The notes beneath the pieces are model-generated. The model did no database searches and had not been told where the DNA came from. It saw only the letters and a program-made list of their open reading frames with translations. Of a stretch of 64,000 nt of DNA, positions 8,383 through 17,009 are shown piece by piece (within the stretch, counting starts at the first letter, position 1; every line of letters begins with the position of its first letter). The stretch comes from Nocardia sp. NBC_01503. GTDB lineage: Bacteria > Actinomycetota > Actinomycetes > Mycobacteriales > Mycobacteriaceae. A program made the translations under genes and the position numbers. Where the stretch lies: positions 1,116,001-1,180,000 of the forward strand of contig NZ_CP109596.1 of the NCBI RefSeq assembly GCF_036327755.1, in the 5' to 3' direction.

Positions 8383-8889
8383 ATGACCCTGCCGCCCGGC
8401 GGACAACCGTACAGTCCCGCAACGGACGTTCAGCAACCCTCTGGCAAATTTCGCGGGGGTGGACGCAAACCACTACTCATCGGAGTGATCGCGGCGGCCG
8501 TCATCGTGGTAGGCGGCGGTATCGCGACGGCGGTCTCGCTGTCCGGCAAGGATTCCCCCGGCGACAGTCAGCGCATCGACTCCGCGATTCGCGATTTCTA
8601 CGGCACGCTCTCGGCCAAGGGTCCGGGCGTCGCGGTCACCAAGGCCTGCGCCGCGGACCGCGCCGAGTACGACGCGCTCCCGGCCGCGCAGCAGGCCGCG
8701 GCCGAGCAGGGGCGGATGGATATCCGCATTGTCAGCATCGATCAGGTAACCGTCACCGGCGATCGCGCCACCGCGAAAATGGTGGGCGCGCTGACCGTTC
8801 CGGGATCGGACGACAAAACCACCACCGCGACCGAGCACCTCCGCAAGGAGGAGGGCACCTGGCGAGTGTGTTCGACCGACGGCAGGTAA
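8383..8889 (+). CDS. Membrane-anchored protein with small extracytoplasmic NTF2/DUF4878-like domain
   Basis: The 168-residue protein has a Pro/Gly-rich cytoplasmic tail (residues 1-30), one membrane helix (PLLIGVIAAAVIVVGGGIAT, about 30-50), and an outside domain of about 115 residues (DSAIRDFYGTLSAKGPGVAV, VTVTGDRATAKMVGALTV). The domain resembles DUF4878/lumazine-binding-like proteins common in mycobacteria and nocardiae. Two cysteines (KACAAD, RVCSTD) could form a disulfide. Function unknown. Only 7 nt separate it from the downstream phosphoesterase, so the two probably share a transcript. Confidence 0.65.
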   Translation: MTLPPGGQPYSPATDVQQPSGKFRGGGRKPLLIGVIAAAVIVVGGGIATAVSLSGKDSPGDSQRIDSAIRDFYGTLSAKGPGVAVTKACAADRAEYDALPAAQQAAAEQGRMDIRIVSIDQVTVTGDRATAKMVGALTVPGSDDKTTTATEHLRKEEGTWRVCSTDGR

Positions 8890-8896
8890 TTCGACC

Positions 8897-10303
8897 ATGA
8901 CCTGCTGTGGGCCGAGCCGCAGGCGGATGCTGGGCGCGTTCGCGGCGGCCGCCTTGCTACCGCTGGCCCGACCGGGTTCGGTTCGCGCACAACCGGGTTC
9001 GGTGCTGGTGACCGATCTCGAGGTGGTCACCATCACCGCGAGTTCGGCGGTGCTGACCTGGACGACTCTGGGGCCCGACGGCAGCGGCGCTCCGGTGCCG
9101 GTCGAGACCGACGGCGAGGTGTGGCTGGGTCCGGCGGATGGTGCGCTGCGCCAGGTGTTCGCGGAGACCGAGCCGACCGCCTTCCACTACGCGGAGGTCA
9201 CCGGCCTGGAGCCCGGGCGGCGCTATCGATTCCAGGCGCGGTCCCTCGGTGTTCCGGCCGCACCGGCTCTGAATATCGCTACGCGACTACCGAATACGCC
9301 GGAGGCGACCGGCGAGTTCACCACCCCGGTGCCGCCGCCCGGTCGCCTGCTGCGCACCATCGCGCTCGCCAATGATGTGCACTTCGGCGAGGAGATCAGC
9401 GGTCTCATCACAGCGGGCCTACCGCCCGGCCTGCGCCAGGAGCCCGGTCTCCCACCGTATCCCGAGGTCATGCTGACCGCGGTCCTGGATGACTTGCGTC
9501 TCCCGGATCGCGCCGCCGACCATTTGGTGATCGCGGGCGATATAACCGCCGAGGCAACTCCCGATCAGGTCCGTGGCGTACACGGCCACCTCACGACCTG
9601 GGGCGAGGCGGGCCGGGATTGGTTCGCGTGCAGGGGGAATCATGACCGGCCACACCTGGGCGAGGACTACTCGAGCTGCGAGCCATACCTCGATCACTTC
9701 GACTGCTGGGGCGAATCCTTCTCCCCGCGACAGCAATTGGCCGAGTTCGAGGTGGGTGAGCTACGACTACTCTCGCTGGACACGACCGAACTGGACGGCT
9801 CCGGCGGCACCATCGAGCGCCCGCAGTTCGATCACCTGCGCGAGGTGCTGCGAGCCGATCCGGAGCGCCCCACCCTGGTCTTCAGCCATCACCCGGTTAC
9901 CGCCGAATCCGGCTGGTCCAATCTCGCGGGGCCCGGCTTCGTCCTCAATGCCGCCGATTCGGCCGAACTGCAATCCCTCTATCAGTCGGCATCGGGTGTC
10001 TTCCTGCATCACTCCGGACATACCCACCGAAATCGCCGGACCCACCCGGACCTGCCGCTTTCGGTCGAGTTCCTGGAGGTCGCCGCGGCCAAGGAATACC
10101 CGGGCGGTTACTCCCTGCTGCGGATCTACGAAGGCGGCTACACCCTCAACTTCCACAAGACCCGCACCGCGAACGCGCGCCGCTGGAGCACTCGCACCCG
10201 CAGCGAATTCTCCGGGTTGTTCCCGGAGTACACCCTGGGCACCACCGCCGATCGCAATCACACCGTGCTGCACGACTTCTCGGGTCTGACGTCGCCACAA
10301 TGA
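8897..10303 (+). CDS. Tat-exported metallophosphoesterase with fibronectin-III-like N-terminal domain
   Basis: The 468-residue protein starts with a short RR-containing signal (SRRRMLGAFAAAALLPLARP), suggesting Tat export. Residues about 35-135 form a fibronectin-III/purple-acid-phosphatase-N-like domain (ITASSAVLTWTTL, VTGLEPGRRYRFQARSL). The catalytic metallophosphoesterase domain follows with all five blocks: NDVHFG (about 158), AGDIT (about 214), RGNHDRPH (about 247), SHHP (about 331) and SGHTHRNR (about 374). These bind two metal ions and hydrolyse phosphate esters. The true substrate cannot be read. It follows the membrane-anchored gene by 7 nt and ends in a strong hairpin. Confidence 0.85.
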   Translation: MTCCGPSRRRMLGAFAAAALLPLARPGSVRAQPGSVLVTDLEVVTITASSAVLTWTTLGPDGSGAPVPVETDGEVWLGPADGALRQVFAETEPTAFHYAEVTGLEPGRRYRFQARSLGVPAAPALNIATRLPNTPEATGEFTTPVPPPGRLLRTIALANDVHFGEEISGLITAGLPPGLRQEPGLPPYPEVMLTAVLDDLRLPDRAADHLVIAGDITAEATPDQVRGVHGHLTTWGEAGRDWFACRGNHDRPHLGEDYSSCEPYLDHFDCWGESFSPRQQLAEFEVGELRLLSLDTTELDGSGGTIERPQFDHLREVLRADPERPTLVFSHHPVTAESGWSNLAGPGFVLNAADSAELQSLYQSASGVFLHHSGHTHRNRRTHPDLPLSVEFLEVAAAKEYPGGYSLLRIYEGGYTLNFHKTRTANARRWSTRTRSEFSGLFPEYTLGTTADRNHTVLHDFSGLTSPQ

Positions 10304-10306
10304 GAA

Positions 10307-10336
10307 CAGTCCCCCATGAAAATCCATGGGGGACTG
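10307..10336. terminator. Bidirectional terminator hairpin between phosphoesterase and tRNA-Cys
   Basis: A 12-bp perfect stem (CAGTCCCCCATG / CATGGGGGACTG) has a 6-nt loop. It starts 4 nt after the phosphoesterase stop and ends 7 nt from the 3' end of the opposing tRNA, so it can serve both. Confidence 0.8.
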
Positions 10337-10342
10337 CCTGTT

Positions 10343-10416
10343 TGGAGCGAGCGGCGGGAGTCGAACCCGCGTATACGGCTTTGCAGACCGCTACCTGGCC
10401 ACTCGGTCACACCCGC
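10343..10416 (-). tRNA. tRNA-Cys (anticodon GCA)
   Basis: Read on the minus strand, the acceptor stem GCGGGTG pairs with CGCTCGC using two G-U pairs. The anticodon loop contains CTGCAAA with GCA, and the T-arm is GCGGG-TTCGACT-CCCGC. The discriminator is U, as required for tRNA-Cys, and CCA is encoded (10343-10345). Confidence 0.95.
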
Positions 10417-10479
10417 ATCGGAATCAATGATGTCGGGCGGGACGCTTCCGGGCCAGGGTTCGAATCACGCTGATTTCAA

Positions 10480-11310
10480 TCAGGGTTCGGGCGCGGGCTC
10501 CGGGCCGGGCGGTGGTTCGGGCGCGGGCTCCGGGGCAGGCGGGGGCGGCGGCGGAGCGACCCCGGCTTCCGAATAGGCGTCCGGTCCCGGCGGATTGGGA
10601 TCGAACAGCGGTGGGTTGTTGCTGTCGATCGTCGGGTTGGAGCAGCTCGCACCCGGCTCCGGATAGGTGTACTGGTTCACTCGCAGCGCGGTGATGAACT
10701 GTGCGATACGCGGATCGCGGGGATCGCTGAGCTTGAGCTGATGTCCCCAGGACTGCAGCGAGATCGGGGTGTCCAGGCCCGGATACGGCGACATGAGCAT
10801 GTACGGCTTGGCGATGACCTGACCCTTGAGCACGGCCTGCCCGTCGGCGTCCAGCGTGGCCGGATTGTAGGCGATCCACACCGCACCGTGTTCGAGCGCG
10901 TGCACCGCGTTCTCATTGCGGATGGCAACGGCGAAGTTCACGCCGGTGCAGGGCAGCCAGGAGCCGTCGTGCGCGCCGCCGAAGGGCGGGGTCTGGGTGT
11001 AGGCGACCCGCTGATTGCCCGCGACGTGCACACCCGCCGGGTAGTCCTTGCGGACGACGCCGTTGATGCGGGTGGAGGGGTCGTGGTCGGCGGCGGTGGG
11101 CGCGAATTCGTCGACGGGCGTGGAGTCGCCCCCGGCGTTCTGCGGCCACAGGAGTAGGCCCGCGACACCGGCGGCGATCACGGCGATGACGAGTCCTAGT
11201 AGCAGCGGCTGCCGATTGCGCTTGCGCGGAGCGAATTCTGGGAACGGCACACTGTACGGGCCCCGAGGTGCTGGTGTCGGGTCGAACTTCGGGCCGAGCG
11301 GGTTGGTCAC
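10480..11310 (-). CDS. DUF3105 membrane-anchored protein with proline-rich tail
   Basis: The 276-residue protein has a short cytoplasmic part, one membrane helix (LLLGLVIAVIAAGVAGLLLW, about residues 35-54) and an outside DUF3105 domain (TPPFGGAHDGSWLPCTGV, VHALEHGAVWIAYNP). The tail (last about 35 residues) is almost all Pro, Glu, Ala and Gly, probably a flexible wall-spanning segment. The start is GTG at 11310 with AAGGAGG 6 nt upstream; reading frame upstream of that is open but lacks a ribosome site. DUF3105 has no settled function. It is divergent from a MarR regulator, which may control it. Confidence 0.82.
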   Translation of the reverse strand: MTNPLGPKFDPTPAPRGPYSVPFPEFAPRKRNRQPLLLGLVIAVIAAGVAGLLLWPQNAGGDSTPVDEFAPTAADHDPSTRINGVVRKDYPAGVHVAGNQRVAYTQTPPFGGAHDGSWLPCTGVNFAVAIRNENAVHALEHGAVWIAYNPATLDADGQAVLKGQVIAKPYMLMSPYPGLDTPISLQSWGHQLKLSDPRDPRIAQFITALRVNQYTYPEPGASCSNPTIDSNNPPLFDPNPPGPDAYSEAGVAPPPPPPAPEPAPEPPPGPEPAPEP

Positions 11311-11400
11311 GTACTGCCTCCTTGTAGCGCAAAGACTACGACACCGAAATAGGGTCCGGTGCGGCGGAATACGAGTGCTTCTCATGCGATGATCGTGGGC

Positions 11401-11943
11401 ATGTCCCGGCCACGTCCCCTGCCGCTCGATCCGATCGAGGAGGCGCACCGCCAGTGGACCGAACACGGCTGGGGCGAGGTGGCCGATGGGATGGCCGCAG
11501 TTACCTCTCTGGTGCGGGCCCAGCAAATCGTGATGGCCCGGGTGGATGAGGCGCTCAAGCCCTCGGGGCTGACGTTTTCCCGGTACGAGCTACTGATGCT
11601 GCTGAGCTTCAGCAAAACGGGCGCGCTACCCATGGCGGTGGCCAGTGCGCGTTTGCAGGTGCATCCGACGAGTGTCACCAATACGGTGGATCGGCTGGAG
11701 GCGGCGGAGTTGGTGAAGCGGGTGCCGCATCCGAGTGACCGGCGTGCGACCTTGATCGAAATCACCGATGCCGGAAGAGAATTGGTGGCCAAGGCCACCA
11801 CCGGCTTGAACCGGCAGGTCTTCGCCAACCCGGGTCTCGAACCGGAGCGTTTACAGCTGCTGCTGCAATTGCTGGCGGAATTCCGGCAGACCGCAGGGGA
11901 CTTCGACAGTGGTGGCTCGCCGACCCGGTGGGGTCCGCAGTAA
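11401..11943 (+). CDS. MarR-family transcriptional regulator
   Basis: The 180-residue protein has the MarR winged helix: FSRYELLMLLSFSKTGALPM, ARLQVHPTSVTNTVDRLEAA (recognition helix), then the wing VPHPSDRRATLIEITDAGREL with its conserved DxR. MarR dimers usually repress neighbouring genes until a small aromatic ligand binds. ATG at 11401 is the likely start, with in-frame starts 9-15 nt upstream as alternatives. The divergent DUF3105 gene is the obvious candidate target. Confidence 0.85.
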   Translation: MSRPRPLPLDPIEEAHRQWTEHGWGEVADGMAAVTSLVRAQQIVMARVDEALKPSGLTFSRYELLMLLSFSKTGALPMAVASARLQVHPTSVTNTVDRLEAAELVKRVPHPSDRRATLIEITDAGRELVAKATTGLNRQVFANPGLEPERLQLLLQLLAEFRQTAGDFDSGGSPTRWGPQ

Positions 11944-12019
11944 CCATCCAGCATCCGGTCAGCCAATTTCCTGCGTCATAGTCTTGGAATCGGCTGATAA
12001 AAGGTTCACCATTGAGGCC

Positions 12020-13057
12020 ATGGTGCTGGTCCTCGGGGTGTCAGCTGGCGCGGCCGGTGCGCGTGCCATGCTGACCCATTCCGACCAGCCGCATCTGCCC
12101 CCGATCGATCGTTGCAGGGTGCCGCGCCGCACCGGCGGCGGTATCGAGGAGGGGGTCTTCGAGGCCATCCGGCTCATGCGCGGATCCGCCGATCAGCGCG
12201 ACGAGTTCATTACCGGTATCGCCGTCACCTGCCGCTGCCCGGCGCATGCCGATGCCATTCGCACCACCGCGGGCCGCAATCGCCTGACGGTGATCGACGA
12301 GCAGGTGGCCCAGCTCCGGTACCTACGCTTCACCGGCAGACTGCCCTCGACGGGCTCGATTCTGCTATATGACCTGGGCGCATCCGGTTTGACGCTGACC
12401 CAGATCGACTGTCGCACCGATGCGATCCTGGCCAGTAAGCGCAGTACGGTGCTCGGCGGTGACGGGCATGACGCACTGCTTCGCTGGCTGCTGGTGCGCG
12501 GCGGCGTGAATGTGGACCTACCCACCAGCCGCCGTCATAAGGAAGCCCTGGCCACCGAGCGCGTCATTACGGTATGCGATCCGATCGACGGGCATCGCGC
12601 GGTCATCACCCGCAGTGATTTCGCCGATCTGGTCTCCGCCGGTGTCCATCATTCGGTGTCATTCGTCCGGCAGATGATCGACGAGACCGGTGTGCACCCC
12701 TGCGGTATGGCTCTACTGGGTGGTTGCACCCGCAACAAGAGCATTCGCGATGAGCTGGAACAGCAGCTCGATCTTCCGTTGATCTACGATCCGGAGCCCG
12801 AATTCGTCTCGACCCGGGGTGCGGTACTGCTCGCCGCGGAGCGCCCCTCCGCCCGCCGAGTGCGCAGCGTGCGCTTCAATCCGGTCCCCACCCTGCGCGG
12901 TGAGGACACGCCCTCGCGTCGAAAGCTGGTCGCGGCCATCGCCGTCACCGCCACGCTCGGCGGAACCATCGCGGGCGCGCTCGCCATGAACCACGAGGGC
13001 GAGCACACCGACGGTAAGCCACCGACCGTGGAAGTGGTTGGGCCACCCAGGCATTGA
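12020..13057 (+). CDS. Hsp70/actin-like ATPase with C-terminal membrane segment
   Basis: The product (about 345 residues) has a DnaK-like nucleotide-binding fold. The phosphate-1 region is GVSAGAAGARAML (about 7-19), phosphate-2 is LLYDLGASGLTLTQ (about 115-128), and the adenosine region is MALLGGCTRNKSIRDEL (about 230-246). It lacks any DnaK substrate-binding domain and instead ends with a hydrophobic helix (LVAAIAVTATLGGTIAGALA, about 305-325) and a short tail. Hsp70-like proteins with one membrane helix are common in Nocardia and mycobacteria, with no clear role. The ATG at 12020 gives a natural phosphate-1 start. It may act as a membrane-tethered sensor; that is inference. Confidence 0.7.
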   Translation: MVLVLGVSAGAAGARAMLTHSDQPHLPPIDRCRVPRRTGGGIEEGVFEAIRLMRGSADQRDEFITGIAVTCRCPAHADAIRTTAGRNRLTVIDEQVAQLRYLRFTGRLPSTGSILLYDLGASGLTLTQIDCRTDAILASKRSTVLGGDGHDALLRWLLVRGGVNVDLPTSRRHKEALATERVITVCDPIDGHRAVITRSDFADLVSAGVHHSVSFVRQMIDETGVHPCGMALLGGCTRNKSIRDELEQQLDLPLIYDPEPEFVSTRGAVLLAAERPSARRVRSVRFNPVPTLRGEDTPSRRKLVAAIAVTATLGGTIAGALAMNHEGEHTDGKPPTVEVVGPPRH

Positions 13058-13058
13058 C

Positions 13059-13083
13059 GGGTTCGGGGCCGAACCCCGAACCC
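13059..13083. terminator. Hairpin between convergent genes
   Basis: A 10-bp perfect stem (GGGTTCGGGG / CCCCGAACCC) with a 5-nt loop begins just after the Hsp70-like gene stop and ends 7 nt before the echA stop. There is no T-run, but such bare hairpins are common at gene ends in actinomycetes. Confidence 0.6.
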
Positions 13084-13089
13084 CCTTGA

Positions 13090-13866
13090 CTACTTGTTGC
13101 CGAAGTTGGCGGGCCGCTTCTCGACGAAGGCCGCCATACCTTCCTTCTGATCCTCGGTGGCGAAGAGCGAGTGGAAGACGCGGCGTTCGAAGCGCAGGCC
13201 CTCGGTGAGGGTGGTTTCGAAGGCGCGGTCGACCGCTTCCTTGGCGATCATGACCGAGGGCAGCGACATGGCGCCGATGGTCTCGGCTACCTCGAGCGCG
13301 GTCGCGACCAGATCGGCCGCCGGGACGATGCGCGAGACCAGGCCCGCGCGCTCGGCCTCCTCGGCATCCATATTGCGGCCGGTGAGGATGAGGTCCATGG
13401 CCTTGGCCTTGCCGACGGCGCGGGTCAGGCGCTGCGAGCCGCCCATACCGGGGATGACGCCGAGCTTGATCTCGGGCTGGCCGAACTTGGCGGTGTCGGC
13501 GGCGAGCAGGATGTCGCACATCATGGCGAGTTCGCAGCCGCCGCCGAGGGCGTACCCGGCGACCGCGGCGATGATCGGCTTGCGGAAGGCGACCAGTCGG
13601 TCCCAACCGGCGAAGTGATCGGCGAGGAACATCTCCATATAGGACTTCTCGGACATCTCCTTGATGTCCGCGCCCGCCGCGAAGGCCCGCTCGGAGCCGG
13701 TCAGCACGACCGCGCCGATCTCATTGTCATTCTCGAGCTCGTCGAGGGCGGCCGAGATATCGGCCAGGACCTGCGAGTTCAGCGCGTTGAGGGCCTTCGG
13801 CCGGTTGAGCGTGATGAGCGCGACGCGGCCTTTACGCTCCAGCAGAATGGTCTCGAAGTCACTCAC
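13090..13866 (-). CDS. echA8: Enoyl-CoA hydratase (EchA8-like)
   Basis: This 258-residue crotonase-family enzyme hydrates 2-enoyl-CoA, here most likely methacrylyl-CoA in valine breakdown. Seen are [17 protein letters not shown] (oxyanion-hole region), [16 protein letters not shown] (first catalytic Glu) and [16 protein letters not shown] (second catalytic Glu). Length and sequence fit the EchA8 type. The GTG at 13866 overlaps the mmsB stop by 4 nt, so it is the last gene of a five-gene operon. Confidence 0.88.
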   Translation of the reverse strand: MSDFETILLERKGRVALITLNRPKALNALNSQVLADISAALDELENDNEIGAVVLTGSERAFAAGADIKEMSEKSYMEMFLADHFAGWDRLVAFRKPIIAAVAGYALGGGCELAMMCDILLAADTAKFGQPEIKLGVIPGMGGSQRLTRAVGKAKAMDLILTGRNMDAEEAERAGLVSRIVPAADLVATALEVAETIGAMSLPSVMIAKEAVDRAFETTLTEGLRFERRVFHSLFATEDQKEGMAAFVEKRPANFGNK

Positions 13867-14774
13867 GCCTGTTCTCCTCCAGATCGCTTACGGATATCGG
13901 TGACGATAGCGGAGAAATCCTTGCCCGCTTCGTCCTGGTTGAAGCGGTGGTAGATCTCCGCCGCCAGCAAACCGATCTGGCCGTCGATGCCATTGGCCTG
14001 CAGGGCATTAGCTGCCAGGCCGAGGTCCTTGGTCATGAGCGCGGTCGCGAAGCCGGGCCGGTAGTCGTTATTGGCCGGGCTGGTCGGCACCGGTCCGGGC
14101 ACCGGGCAGTACGAGGTGAGCGCCCAGGACTGACCCGAGGCCGTGGAGACCACGTCGAAGAACTTCTCGTGCGTCAGGCCCAGCTTCTCGCCGAGCACGA
14201 TGGCCTCGGAGAGTCCGATCATGGAGATGCCCAGGATCATGTTGTTGCAGACCTTGGCGGCCTGGCCGACGCCCGCGCCGCCGCAGTGCACGACCTTGCC
14301 GCCCATGATCTCGAGCAGCGGCAGGGCGGCGGCGAAGTCGTCGTCCGCGCCGCCCACCATGAAGGTGAGGGTGCCCGCCGCGGCACCGGCCACGCCGCCG
14401 GAGACGGGGGCGTCCAGGGCCCGATGTCCCGCTGCCACAGCCAGTTCCGCCGCCGACTTGGCATCGTCCACATCGATGGTGGAGCAGTCGACGAAGAGGG
14501 TGCCGGGCTCGGCGGCCGCGAGCACCTCGTTGTAGAGGTCCAGCACAATGCGGCCGTTGGGCAGCATGGTGATCACGATCTCCGATTCGGCCACGGCCGC
14601 AACGGGTGTCGCGACGACGGTGGCCCCGTCCCGCCGGGCCTGCTCCTGCGCGGCGGGCACGGGATCGAAGGCGAGTACCTCGTACCCGGCCCGCACCAGG
14701 TTGGCGGCCATCGGCCCGCCCATATGCCCGAGGCCGAGGAATCCGACCTTCTTGCTGACGTTCTCAGTGCTCAC
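13863..14774 (-). CDS. mmsB: 3-hydroxyisobutyrate dehydrogenase
   Basis: The 303-residue enzyme oxidises 3-hydroxyisobutyrate to methylmalonate semialdehyde with NAD+. The N-terminal NAD fold has [16 protein letters not shown] (about residues 10-25); the substrate motif is [22 protein letters not shown] (about 120-140, given here as the family landmark); and [11 protein letters not shown] carries the catalytic Lys (about 170). GTG at 14774 overlaps the upstream stop (GTGA) and its own stop overlaps echA8, showing translational coupling in both directions. It supplies the substrate for MmsA, the first gene of the operon. Confidence 0.9.
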   Translation of the reverse strand: MSTENVSKKVGFLGLGHMGGPMAANLVRAGYEVLAFDPVPAAQEQARRDGATVVATPVAAVAESEIVITMLPNGRIVLDLYNEVLAAAEPGTLFVDCSTIDVDDAKSAAELAVAAGHRALDAPVSGGVAGAAAGTLTFMVGGADDDFAAALPLLEIMGGKVVHCGGAGVGQAAKVCNNMILGISMIGLSEAIVLGEKLGLTHEKFFDVVSTASGQSWALTSYCPVPGPVPTSPANNDYRPGFATALMTKDLGLAANALQANGIDGQIGLLAAEIYHRFNQDEAGKDFSAIVTDIRKRSGGEQA

Positions 14775-15871
14775 AGCTCGTCCTTCGGTGTGGCCAAACC
14801 CAATTCGCGATCGCCGAGTGCGCCGAAGTAGGCGTTTACATCGGCGTCGGTGACCTCCGCGAGCGTCGCGGGCTGCCACTGCGGATTGCGGTCCTTGTCG
14901 ATGACCTGGGAGCGGATACCCTCCACCAGGTCGTGGGTGTTCAGCGAGGCGGCCGAGACCCGGTACTCCTGGTTCAGCACCTCCTCCAGGCTCGCGGCCT
15001 TGCGCGCGGTGCGCAGCGACCGCAGCGTGACCTTCAGTGCCACCGGCGATTTCGACAGCACATCGGCGGCGGCCTGGGTGGCCTCCGCGCGCCCGTCGGT
15101 CTGCAGCCGGTGCACGATCTCCTCGACGGTGTCGGCGCCGTAGCAGTAGTCGATCCAGTCGCGCTGGCCGATGAACTCCGAAACCGGTGCGGGCTGAGCG
15201 AATTTGGCGATGGCGTCATCCGCGTCGAGGGTGTGCAACGCCTCCACCAGTGCCGGAATGTGTTCCGACGGAACGAAAGCGTCCGCGAATCCGGCGGCGA
15301 TGGCGTCACCGGCGGTCATTCGCGCGGTGGTGAGCGCGATATGGGTGCCGATCTCACCGGGTGCGCGCGAGAGCAGGTAGGTGCCGCCCACATCGGGGAT
15401 GAAGCCGATACCGGTCTCGGGCATACCGACCTTGGAGCGTTCGGTGACGATGCGATGCGAGGCGTGCCCGGACAGGCCCACGCCACCGCCCATGACGATG
15501 CCGTCCATGATCGCCACATACGGCTTGGGGTAGTCGCCGATGAGCGCGTTCAGCATGTACTCGTCCCGCCAGAACCGCCCGCTCGGCGAATCGGCGGCGG
15601 TCCATGGCGAATCACCTTGTGCGACAGCGTTCTTGGCATCGGTGTGGATGGCGACGATATCCCCGCCCGCGCACAGTCCCCGCTCCCCCGCGCCGGTGAG
15701 CAGTACGGTGCGCACCGAATCGTCGGTCGCCCAGGCACGCAGGGCTTCCAGGATGGCCAGGGCCATGGGGTGGTTCAGCGCGTTGATCGCCCGGGGCCGA
15801 TTCAGCGTGATCAGGCCGAGCCCGTCGCGCTGCTCGATGAGCACCTCGGGTTCCGCCACGTTCTCACTCAT
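14771..15871 (-). CDS. 3-hydroxyisobutyryl-CoA hydrolase
   Basis: The 366-residue enzyme is longer than a normal enoyl-CoA hydratase and matches 3-hydroxyisobutyryl-CoA hydrolases (HIBCH type). It has LCAGGDIVAIHTDAKN, MDGIVMGGGVGLSGHASHRI and GMPETGIGFIPDVGGTYLLS, plus the C-terminal extension typical of this branch. It frees 3-hydroxyisobutyrate from CoA so that MmsB can oxidise it. The ATG at 15871 overlaps the dehydrogenase stop by 4 nt (ATGA). Confidence 0.88.
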   Translation of the reverse strand: MSENVAEPEVLIEQRDGLGLITLNRPRAINALNHPMALAILEALRAWATDDSVRTVLLTGAGERGLCAGGDIVAIHTDAKNAVAQGDSPWTAADSPSGRFWRDEYMLNALIGDYPKPYVAIMDGIVMGGGVGLSGHASHRIVTERSKVGMPETGIGFIPDVGGTYLLSRAPGEIGTHIALTTARMTAGDAIAAGFADAFVPSEHIPALVEALHTLDADDAIAKFAQPAPVSEFIGQRDWIDYCYGADTVEEIVHRLQTDGRAEATQAAADVLSKSPVALKVTLRSLRTARKAASLEEVLNQEYRVSAASLNTHDLVEGIRSQVIDKDRNPQWQPATLAEVTDADVNAYFGALGDRELGLATPKDEL

Positions 15872-17007
15872 GCTGCTCCTACCACCGAGCGGGCCACCAC
15901 GACCCGCATGATCTCGTTCGTACCTTCCAGGATCTGATGCACCCGCAGGTCGCGGACGATCTTCTCGATCCCGTATTCGTGCAGGTAACCGTAGCCGCCG
16001 TGCAATTGCAGGGCTTTGTTCGCCACCTCGAATCCGGCGTCGGTGGTGAACCGTTTGGCCATGGCGCAGAGTTCGACCTTGTCGGGGGCGTCCGCGTCCA
16101 GGGCGGCGGCCGCGCGCCACAGCAGGGTGCGGGCGGCCTCCAGGGAGGTGCGCATATCGGCGAGGTCGAATTGCAGTGCGGTGTTGTCGAGCAGCCGCGA
16201 TCCGAAGGCTTTGCGCTGGGCCAGGTACTGCACGGTGCGGTCCAGGGCGGCCTGCGCACCGCCGAGTGAGCAGGCTGCGATATTGAGTCGCCCGCCATTG
16301 AGCCCGTTCATGGCGATGCGGAAGCCGTTGCCCTCCGCGCCGAGCAGATTGGCGGCGGGCACCCGGGCATTGTCGAGAATGACCTGCCGGGTGGGCTGGG
16401 CATTCCAGCCCATCTTCTTCTCGTTGGCGCCGAAGGACAGTCCGGGGGTGTCGGCGGGCACGATGAATGCCGAAATCCCGCGTGCGCCTTGGTCTCCGGT
16501 ACGCGCCATGATCACGTAGACGTCACTGCTGCCCGCACCGGAGATGAATTGCTTCACCCCGGTGAGCAGATAGTCGTCACCGTCGCGAACGGCCTTGGTG
16601 CTCAAGGCCGCGGCATCGGAGCCGACGGCGGGTTCGGTGAGGGCGTAGCTGGCCAGCAGATCCATCGAGGTCAACCCCGGCAGCCACCGATTGCGCTGTG
16701 CCGCATCGCCGTAACTGTCGATCATCCACGCCGCCATATTGTGGATGGAGATATAGGCGGCGATGGCCGGGCAGCCCGTGGAGAGCTGTTCGAAGATGCG
16801 CACGGCATCCAGGCGTCGCAGCTGTGAGCCGCCGACATCCTCGCCCACGTAGATGCCGCCCAGGCCGAGCTGCCCGGCCTTGCGCAGTACGTCGATCGGG
16901 AAGTGCTTGTGCTCATCCCATTCCAGCGCGTTCGGCGCGAGCAGCTCGTCGGCAAAGGAGCGGGCGGTCGCGGTGATCGCCTTCTCGTCCTCGTCGAGTG
17001 TGAACAT
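15868..17007 (-). CDS. Acyl-CoA dehydrogenase, probably isobutyryl-CoA dehydrogenase
   Basis: The 379-residue flavoenzyme has the acyl-CoA dehydrogenase signatures: ASYALTEPAVGSDAAALSTK (FAD/substrate region), then LHGGYGYLHEYGIEKIVRDL with the catalytic Glu expected in the nearby helix, and HQILEGTNEIMRVVVAR near the end. Placed between mmsA and the hydroxyisobutyryl-CoA hydrolase, it most likely oxidises isobutyryl-CoA to methacrylyl-CoA with electrons passed to ETF. Two nt separate it from mmsA. Confidence 0.88.
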   Translation of the reverse strand: MFTLDEDEKAITATARSFADELLAPNALEWDEHKHFPIDVLRKAGQLGLGGIYVGEDVGGSQLRRLDAVRIFEQLSTGCPAIAAYISIHNMAAWMIDSYGDAAQRNRWLPGLTSMDLLASYALTEPAVGSDAAALSTKAVRDGDDYLLTGVKQFISGAGSSDVYVIMARTGDQGARGISAFIVPADTPGLSFGANEKKMGWNAQPTRQVILDNARVPAANLLGAEGNGFRIAMNGLNGGRLNIAACSLGGAQAALDRTVQYLAQRKAFGSRLLDNTALQFDLADMRTSLEAARTLLWRAAAALDADAPDKVELCAMAKRFTTDAGFEVANKALQLHGGYGYLHEYGIEKIVRDLRVHQILEGTNEIMRVVVARSVVGAA

Positions 17008-17009
17008 CG

